A stretch of DNA of 64,000 nt from Brienomyrus brachyistius (lineage: Eukaryota; Chordata; Actinopteri; Osteoglossiformes; Mormyridae): assembly GCF_023856365.1 (NCBI RefSeq), contig NC_064555.1, positions 19,788,254-19,852,253 on the forward strand. The letters run 5' to 3'. The notes beneath the pieces are model-generated. The model saw only the letters and a list, made by a program, of their open reading frames with translations, had not been told where the DNA came from and made no database searches. Of the stretch, positions 56,179-64,000 are shown in pieces. Positions within the stretch are counted from its first letter, which is position 1, and the number at the start of each line of letters is the position of its first letter. Both the position numbers and the translations under genes were made by a program.

Positions 56179-59100
56179 AGTACTACAGAATGAGTGTTGA
56201 GAACTCAGCCATCCTAGGGCCAGTCTATAACATAATCTGGGGCTGCTCAAAGGCTGCACTCCGTATAAAGTTTCTCTGAAACTGAACTGCTCCTTCCATT
56301 GTTTATGTGCTTAGCTGATGTTTTTTTTGGCGGGGGGGGGGGGGGGGGAGGCCAAATGCACTGATCAAGGATATGGCAGCATGGAGCAGCATGAGGTGGC
56401 ATGGAGCGCGGGTTCCTTCCTCAGGGAAACGTTAGGGGTTGGGCCGAGCACCTGGGATGTAGCTCACTTGGAACCGATTGCTAGGAATAAAAAAGAGGCC
56501 AGAGATTTGTGTTGATGTGCTGAATTTTCTGTTTAAATCATTGTATCGTAATTGTGTGCTGTAGATAGACGGCTTGGTTTCTCACGGTGCCGGGAGCTTG
56601 GCGTGAATGCGGTGGCTATGGGAACCCTCAGGAAAGGCAGCTGCTTTGACGGTCATGGTGTCATTAAAAGTATCTGCAGAAATTCAGCGTATATCCATAA
56701 AAAACACCTGCCAAATCCTAACGCGGTGCTGGTCAATTGCAATTTAAAGTATGAAGCAAGTTGTATGCCCTGCTTTGTATCTTATATTATTCCAGCTGTT
56801 AAAAGATGCAGATTTTCATATACGTTTTGGCATATTCCCACAATAACACATGATAATAATATTAACACTTCCCAAACGTGGGTCACACTGATTTACTGCA
56901 GCTGTACTGAGAGAATTCTGCCTGAAAACGTGGTAAATTACAGCCTGTTTTTTGATACATTCTGTATTAACCAAGGAAGACTCTCCCCTAATCATTGACG
57001 TATGTTTTGTGGCAGTATGCATAAATTGGGAGTTAATAGCTTCTCATATTCCAGAGATAGTTTTCATCCTATTTTAAATGCCATGGCAACACAGTATTTA
57101 AATTTGACGGTCTGCTCAGATTGGTTTATGTCATCAACAGTGTTACATTCGGCTGTTGTAACACAGGGAAAACTGTGAAACAAATGGATTTGAAGTAATC
57201 CTTCTGCATTTACCGACAATGCACTGTGTGTGGCATTGCGAATTTCCGGTGAGGAAAGGTAACAGTAAAATATGGCACGAGGAAGGGGCTTGTGAAAAGG
57301 GTCCCCATAAGGTGCGTAAGAGGGAGGCTTTGACGTCGTTGCTGTTTTATAGAGGGCTCTGCTTGGCCATAATCTCAAGGAGTCTGCAGGGGCGCCGTCC
57401 TGTACCTGGGCCCAGAAAATAGCTAGAACTGGCACCACTCCTTTGTGGGTCCACTGAGCCTGCATGTGTGAGGCGGCTTGGGTGCGGTGGGCAGACTTTG
57501 TTTTATGTTTTAGCTTCTTTTTTTCTGCCATTTCTAAATGAGGACCTCTTATGATGTAGATTTGAAGCAGGTGGCGTAGCTTATAATGTCTGTCAGCTAT
57601 TTTAAATACCACCCCCACCCCCCCCCCCCCCAGCCCTGACACACAGGCCTTTATTTAAATATCCTGATTGAGGCTGGCGTTCATATATTTTTTCACTGCC
57701 AGAGTGAAGATGAGAGAAAGTTGTAATTTATTTTGTAAAGCTTTCTGAACATTTTGAACTGCATAGTATAGAAATGTAGCTTTGCTTTCCTCACCAGCTT
57801 GTTTTCATGTCATAGATTTAAAAAAAAAAAACTGTAGAGAATTTTGTAACAGCTGATATCTTACCTCTGTGGTTTTGGTAGGAACCATGAGATTGTGCCA
57901 CATACATACGTTTGTATTTGCGGTTTTCCGTCGATAGCAAACCCACAGTGGCACCCAGTGTTGGCTGTCATTGTGAATGTTTCTGATCATTGTACTTTTT
58001 CCTTGTCTTTTTCTGAAAAATAAATAAAGTAATCAAACAAATAGCGCGACTGCTTGCATTTAATGATATAGCCAGCGTTTATGCTATTTGTGCCAATGTA
58101 AGGAGTTATCTGGTCTAATTAGACATTTCTTGGCCTGTTTCTGTTTTAATTAGGGTTATATTTTCACAGCAGTCTCACCACATTGGTGTTAGCCTCTCTG
58201 TCTGGTTCAGGTCATGTGACCCTGCCTGGCCGATTTGTAAAGCGCGACCCTGTTTTGCTGTACCCTCTGTTCCCTCTACCTTTCCCTGCTTTATAAACTT
58301 CAAAGGTTCAAAGTGACTTTAAGTGGCACACTTCAGACTTAAAATGGTTTGATGTGCACCTTGAGTGGCATCCCATAGTGTGTCCTTGTCCACTCTCTAT
58401 CTCGTACTGTTCCCTGTTCTTATCGGGTCACTGCGGTTCATTCCAATTCCGGATCACGTCTCATGTGTTTCATTTATTCCAGGAGCTAAATTCATAAGTG
58501 AGCAGCCTCCGGCTCTCTTCAGTCTGAGTTATGACATTGTATCTCTTCTGATGGCCAGAATTTTAATGCTGTATAGTTCCCTTCTCGCTGATTAGCCGTG
58601 GGTGGCGTATTATTCAGAGTGAAGGATGCAGAGGTGTTGCAGAACACCTGGGACACCATCTCCCAATACGTACGTGACAAGGAGCGCTGGAATTACGAAA
58701 ACAGGTGGCATCAATGACCCACAATGCTCGGATATAGCAGCAAACTGAAGGATTCTCCAGTGGTCTTGCTCCCTAATGATATCAAACACTCTAAGCTTGT
58801 GTTTGCAACATCACATAATATTTTTTTCACTTGCTTTAGTAATGCTTTGATGAATGCTTCAGTCGCTTAAATAATTTACAGTCTTGCTTTTACCCATTTG
58901 CCCTCCACTGGCGAGACTTCAGATTATAAGGCTTAGTTCAATAACTGGTCACACAATGCGGTCAGCCCACATTGGTAACTTCTAGGTCACCTGCCTGTCC
59001 TTTGTTTTGTTTTAAGCTCAGGCACGTTTTATTTTGTTTTCTTGGGTATTTTGATGCCACTTCCTGTTTCCTGCAGGACATTAATCTCAGGAACAAAGTG

Positions 59101-60325
59101 CCGTATAGAGGTCTGTGTAAAGCTGATACCCCGGTAGTCTAGGTGGAATAGACCCTATTCTGACTGGTTACTATAAATGGAAATTCTCTGGTGCAGCTCT
59201 ATGTTGTCCCTCTGTGAACATGTATGTAACCGTCTGCAGTGAAAGTGATGTAAGACTGCTAATCAAGCTGGGGTAATAGACCTCACACACTTGGGATCCA
59301 AAAATGATTAGGATCACTGCCAGGGTGGAAATAGCATCTCCTGTGTCAGTCCCGCTTGTACTTGTCAGTTTTAGTACACCACTATCTGTTCATTTTTTTT
59401 GGAAGATAGCAAAATTATGCCAGCTTAATTAGGGTTTATTCCAATTTTGCTGTAGAAGTCGTTTGCTTTGGGTTCTGTTTCTGTAGCACGTCTGTACCCC
59501 CTTTGTATTCTGTATGAGTCTGAGCTTTAAAGCTTTTAAAGCTTTAAGTCCTGTTTGGGAAAAATGATTTATCCACGCTGGCACATGGGCACCTGGACCA
59601 GGCTGTCCACCTGTTTGCCCACACGGATATCCTGTTAGGCTCCACCGGTGGCTGATCAGCCGCGCAGCTCAGGATATCAGAGATTATTTGGCTCACGAAG
59701 CCAGAGGAGGAAATCCGGAGGCGGCTCATTGCGCTGATCTTCGAGCTGAGGCTCTAACCTTCCATCCCTAACAGAGGACTTTATCTGGCAGCTGGAGGAT
59801 TGTTTTCAAGCCATTAATCTGCACGACCCCCAAATGCCTTGTCAGGTGGCGAGCTGTCTGCGAGCTATCACCCATACACTGTGGAAACAACAATGACTCT
59901 CTAAGTCTACGGCAAGCAGCCGTGTTTTCTTATGTGACAACTGAATAGTATCAAGGTGAGTTATGTATGCAATGACTAAGACTCTAATGAATACCACTGC
60001 AGGAAATGGCCCAGTCTAATACCTCTCTGAGTCTCTAGAACTACCACACACCTGTAGTGACCCTAACACTTCTCAGGGGATGTGTCCTTATAGTAACACC
60101 AATAAAGCACGAAGCTGCAGCCGAATACAGGCACGCTCGGCATCTTTTAGGCTGTCAGAAGTTCCATTACACCCTACCCTGCTGGTAAAATCCCTGCGTG
60201 ACACATAAAATCCTGGGGTCCGCATGGGGATGGGGTGGGTGTAACCCACTTACAGAAGTGACCCGCTTGTCCTCCCTGAAAAGTCTCCATGTGACGCTGA
60301 GCCTCGCTCTCTCCCCGGGGCCTCC

Positions 60326-60338
60326 CTCTCTCTCTCCC

Positions 60339-60380
<42 letters not shown>

Positions 60381-60400
60381 TCTCTCTCCCTCCCACTCCC
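60326..60400 (+). repeat. (CT)n polypyrimidine tract
   Basis: An almost pure CTCTCT/CCCTCT run of about 75 nt, purine on the other strand, and so able to form triplex DNA. Confidence 0.9.
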
Positions 60401-61689
60401 TGTCCCTGTGCCTTTGGCTCCCTCTCCTTCTGTACGCCTCCCCCAGGTTCTCAGTTTTCTCACACTCTCCCTCCCACAGAAGCCTTTCATCTGCATGTCC
60501 CGAATTATTCCAGCTCTCTTCTGCCCCCCCTGCCGTATCACATCCTCCTCCTTGGCCGAGCTTCTCTCTGAGCCCCTCCCTCTAATTTTTTCCCCCTACC
60601 ACACCCCATCCTGTCACTAACTCCATGCACAATGAGCGCAGCTCTGTATGACTGGTCTTCCTGTGCTAAAGTAGGCAGTGTCAAAAATTGCACCCGCACC
60701 CCCCCCCCCCCATACACACACAACACCCACTCTTGGCTTCGTCATGGTTTTCAAAACAATTTTGAATGACAATTTTTTGTTCTAATTTTAGAGCATTTTA
60801 AAAGCTCTCCCTTTAAAAGATCATTTTTTGGGACTTTATTGTGTAAGCTCCCTAAGACTCGGACTCCCCACCTTTGACTTTTGACCTTTGCGTTGTCAGG
60901 ACAGTGCTCTGCTTGTCAAGCTAGAGGAGCCTTATAACATGGCCTTACGATCAGAGAGGGCAAATTACACTTCAAAAGGTGACCTGCTTATGTGTACCTG
61001 ATGCTGGGAGCCACTGAATGCTTTTATTCCCTTAAGGGTCTTGCAATATCTCACAGCAGGATTAGACTCTTGTTGTGACTTCCTCTATGACTGTTAGGAC
61101 TCCTATTATCTATGTACCTCTAGTCTGCTCTTAGAGACTTCCAGTGTCACTGCCGGCTTTCCACTGTGACTTCCAGAATTCTGGAACACACTGGTAAGAT
61201 AGCACGTTCCTGTGAGAACCATGCCTGAATCCCGTAAGGTGCCGAGCGGGATTTGATGTGTCTGAAGCACAGCCCTTGGCAGATAACCCTTTACATCAAT
61301 GGTTCCAGCACTAGGTTACATCTGACACAACCTGGGCTGACAGGAGGAAACGGCTGGGACTGATTCAGCAAACCCACTCCTATTGCTTGCCTCTGCAGCC
61401 ACACTCATATTTTTTGTTAATCAACTGAAGGGCTGAGACCTGAAACTGCTGTGGATGTGGCTGTGCATCTGTCTATTTCACCACCTTTCTAAACTCACAT
61501 GTGGATCATCTCAAAATATAGAATGAGCCTTTTGAATGAACGGAGCAGCCTTTGCCATCTTGTTTGTGAGGTAGTCATTACATACGGTGCATCCTTGTCT
61601 TCTCAGGAGCAGGGCACGATTCTGCAACTTCTTGTCTTATTTTTGACCATTCAACCAGTCCATGTGACCCAGGTGATGTCGACGTGACA

Positions 61690-61690
<1 letters not shown>

Positions 61691-61718
<28 letters not shown>
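61691..61718 (+). repeat. G28 homopolymer
   Basis: Twenty-eight consecutive guanines, a strong quadruplex candidate and unusual in vertebrate DNA; an assembly or read artefact is also possible. Confidence 0.95.
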
Positions 61719-61721
<3 letters not shown>

Positions 61722-62526
61722 TGGGGACATGAGGACTTGTGTTTTCTCCTGGTGCAACAACCTGATTCCTAGGAAAATAATATTACAGAGAAAACAGTGT
61801 TAATCCCTGTGTCAGATCCGAAATATTACCCCAGAAAGGTATTGAAGGCTCCATGCTACAGCAAATGACTGTATACTTCGGCACTCAGGCACAGGCTGAG
61901 GAAGAGCACCCTGAAACCAGCGCCAGTTAGGCTGAGCTGAAGGCGAGAAACTTGGTGAAATCATACATATAAAAGAGACCCCATCACAATACAGGTGAAG
62001 TGCGAAAATAAATGTACACAGTATTTGTATTCTCTGTGCCTTCAGCCACAGCAAGAAGAGCAAACTGGCAGCTGACTAGACCCATTAGTCACAAACTGCC
62101 CATCTGGACAAAACCATGCAATCAAAAAACTTACACATTCCATTCAGCTCGAGTCACATGACAAGAAGTGATGACTGACATGGTCGGACATATTGTTTTG
62201 ATCCTCTTCCCAGGAACTTACCATAACCGTATCCATCCCAATGACAGCCAATGATAGCGGAAAAAGTCACAGTGAGTAAGTGATTCTAAAGGATAAACAA
62301 ACGACAAACGTCACTGACAACAATGACTGTGAAACCCAAAAAGAACAACCGAACTGCTGCACTCGTGCTTTCTAAGCTACCGGGGACATCACCGCTCATC
62401 CCCGTTCTTTAGAAAGACTCCTCTGCAGATAAGAAATACGCTTCTATCAATTCTGACTCAAGGTGGCTGTGTGTTTGTGCAAATAAGACACTCAGAAACA
62501 CAGAATGTGACACTAACATGGCTCTC

Positions 62527-62532
62527 TTTAAT
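62527..62532 (-). terminator. tmem200b: Candidate poly(A) signal (ATTAAA) of tmem200b
   Basis: TTTAAT on the plus strand reads ATTAAA on the minus strand, about 850 nt after the stop codon. No AATAAA was found closer to the stop. Confidence 0.3.
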
Positions 62533-63379
62533 GTCCTAAATAGACTTATATTTGACCATGTGACCAGTCCGCAGCTATTGCTTGGTATATAGAATAATTA
62601 TTATACATGTACAACATGGGTTAAGAGAGACAAAACACAGACCCTTCTGTTTATGTAACTTTCGGGGGAATTCCTCTCCTCTTCTCCCAGATATCCTGCT
62701 CCAGGTAATGAGGCAGAAAGGGATGTGGAGGCTTCAGTAACACACTGGGTTAGTGTCTATTCCTGGTGACTGGGGCAGAGCAGCCTGGTCTAGGAGCTCA
62801 CATCCCGGGCTGATGTGGCCACCAAGCACCAGGAACTCATCGTTTCCTCTGATGTCTCCCACAAACAAACCGCTATATCTATTCTTCTTTGGATGGCAAC
62901 AGGAGGGTCTGCATTTCGTTCCAGCTACTGCTCAGGAATTATAACTGCCAAAGATCCCACTTGACTCCCACCAGAGCTTCTGTTTATATAGGGCAATAGA
63001 GAGACTTTTTACACTTAAAGAAACACTCCGAAAAAAAAAAACTGTCAAACACATCCTCAGAGCAGTAGCAGAAGCTGTTGCACCCTTACAGAGAATCCCA
63101 CATTTTTGCAGTAAAACATCCAACTGTGTAAATGGAAGAAAATGATATGTTGTTTTGGATAAAAGCACTAAGCAATGAAATAACAACCATAATAGTAATA
63201 TTCTCATAAACACCTGATCAATCCTCAAAATGGATGCCCCCACACCAGCACAAATATGTAGCCTGGATATACCCAAACACACATGACATTAACCTTCAGC
63301 AAAATGTTTCATCTACAACATGTCTCTCGAAATTCCTTAAACGGTAGCACATCTCTTTCTGAGAACACTGCTGCTCCAG

Positions 63380-64000
63380 CTAGTCCAGCAGCTCATCCAG
63401 AGATTCTTGCTTGTTCTCCAGCCCCCAGTACCTCCTGGCCGTGCTGAGCCTCAATGGAGGCCAGCTGCGATGTTTCCGTTCCTCTGTGCTTTCCGCAAGA
63501 CTGCAGTCACGGTCTGCATTGACTGACCCTGGTTCCCTAGGGAGTGCCTCCAGTGGAACTGCCTGAATGTCCACGACATCCTGGAGTCCTACATCCTCCA
63601 GGCCTTCGTCAGCCAGATTCTGTATAATGTGACCCCCTACTGGAAGAATGTTTCTGCACAAGCTATAGGAGCCTCCAGTAGGAGCCATGAGCTTCATCCC
63701 GCCATCGTCCTGTGCCGATTCCCCCATGCTTTCGTTGAGCTTCAGTCTGGGCTCCAGGTGGAACTCTACAGTTAGCATGTTGATGGAGGCCTTGCTGGGG
63801 TGGGTCGAGGTGGGGGGCGATGAAGGTCTCTGGGGGGGTGCCTCAGTCTGGACGCAGTAATGCATGTAACTGCCGCCACCTCCTGCCTGAGACTTGGCTT
63901 GCTGACCTAAGTGGTGGACGTTAAGGTCAGCAACAGTCAGCTTGGTGAACCAATGGTAATTGCAGGGCTGGCCCCTGGGTGGCACTGTGGTAGAGATGGG
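63380..64000 (-). CDS. tmem200b: Transmembrane protein 200 family, C-terminal part (probably TMEM200B)
   Basis: The minus-strand frame is open from the window edge to TAG at 63380-63382, giving the last 206 residues; the start and both membrane segments lie outside the window. The end EERKHRSWPPL...YWGLENKQESLDELL matches the conserved TMEM200 C-terminus (HPSWPRL...LENKEDPMDRLL type). A second family block upstream is MLTVEFHLEPRLKLNE. TMEM200 proteins are two-pass membrane proteins of unknown function with a long cytosolic tail. TMEM200B lies next to EPB41 on human chromosome 1, also in convergent orientation, which supports this paralogue over 200A or 200C. The tail ends soon after DELL. 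The frame is open to the edge with no acceptor used. Confidence 0.8.
   Translation of the reverse strand, partial: PISTTVPPRGQPCNYHWFTKLTVADLNVHHLGQQAKSQAGGGGSYMHYCVQTEAPPQRPSSPPTSTHPSKASINMLTVEFHLEPRLKLNESMGESAQDDGGMKLMAPTGGSYSLCRNILPVGGHIIQNLADEGLEDVGLQDVVDIQAVPLEALPREPGSVNADRDCSLAESTEERKHRSWPPLRLSTARRYWGLENKQESLDELLD

Larger units (their letters stand above)
52055..58040 (+). other. epb41: epb41 3' UTR and downstream flank
   Basis: Non-coding sequence after the stop. It holds a third GT-headed repeat, a 24-bp tandem array, a SINE with a nested MITE, and a hAT-like element. A cluster of AATAAA signals at 58019-58028 is the strongest poly(A) candidate, but this would give a 6-kb 3' UTR; the true end is not determined. 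Confidence 0.35.
58041..62526. other. Intergenic flank between epb41 and tmem200b
   Basis: No supported gene. It contains one short candidate coding segment (58619-58717), a CT-rich tract (60326-60400), C and G homopolymers, and otherwise unremarkable sequence. Confidence 0.45.

Noticed and set aside
1..64000. CRISPR arrays, rRNA or functional tRNA genes
   Set aside because: No regularly spaced repeats with unique spacers and no intact tRNA or rRNA sequence; tRNA-like heads belong to SINEs.

Overview
The window is vertebrate nuclear DNA, most likely from a ray-finned fish. The genes are split by GT-AG introns, long (GT)n microsatellites are common, and the repeats are teleost-like: tRNA-derived SINEs, CR1-like LINE fragments, and Tc1, hAT, piggyBac and Tigger-like non-autonomous DNA transposons. 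There are no operons, CRISPR arrays or rRNA genes. The species cannot be told from the sequence.

Layout: (1) 1.9-4.2 kb, + strand: a riboflavin transporter of the SLC52 family (slc52a3-like), three coding exons, behind a LINE fragment and a (TG)n tract. (2) 9.2-11.9 kb, + strand: trnau1ap (SECp43), nine coding exons, including a 24-nt first exon. (3) 15.2-19.5 kb, + strand: stx12 (syntaxin-12), nine coding exons. (4) 30.7-52.1 kb, + strand: epb41 (protein 4.1R), about 21 coding exons covering headpiece, FERM, FERM-adjacent, spectrin-actin-binding and C-terminal domains. (5) 63.4 kb to the right edge, - strand: the 3' part of a TMEM200-family gene, probably tmem200b. Exon joins were worked out by hand, and all reading phases close. 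The set trnau1ap, stx12, epb41 and tmem200b matches genes that lie near one another on human 1p35; slc52a3 lies elsewhere in human.

The genes do not form one pathway. slc52a3 imports vitamin B2, trnau1ap supports selenocysteine incorporation, stx12 is an endosomal SNARE, epb41 links the spectrin-actin skeleton to membrane proteins, and tmem200b is a little-studied two-pass membrane protein.

Most of the interest is in splicing and repeats. epb41 keeps a 63-nt exon equivalent to mammalian exon 16 with a TGCATG (RBFOX) motif 32 nt downstream, and has two phase-symmetric cassette-like exons sharing a WF-x-LLD motif. A trnau1ap intron holds six 40-bp units that each contain an acceptor/donor junction resembling a recursive splice site. 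Two MITE-like elements (about 13.2 and 55.7 kb) carry internal minisatellites between inverted ends. An unassigned coding-like island with an apparent frameshift and a hydrophobic tail lies in the large epb41 intron (46.2-47.4 kb). No clearly new biological system was found.
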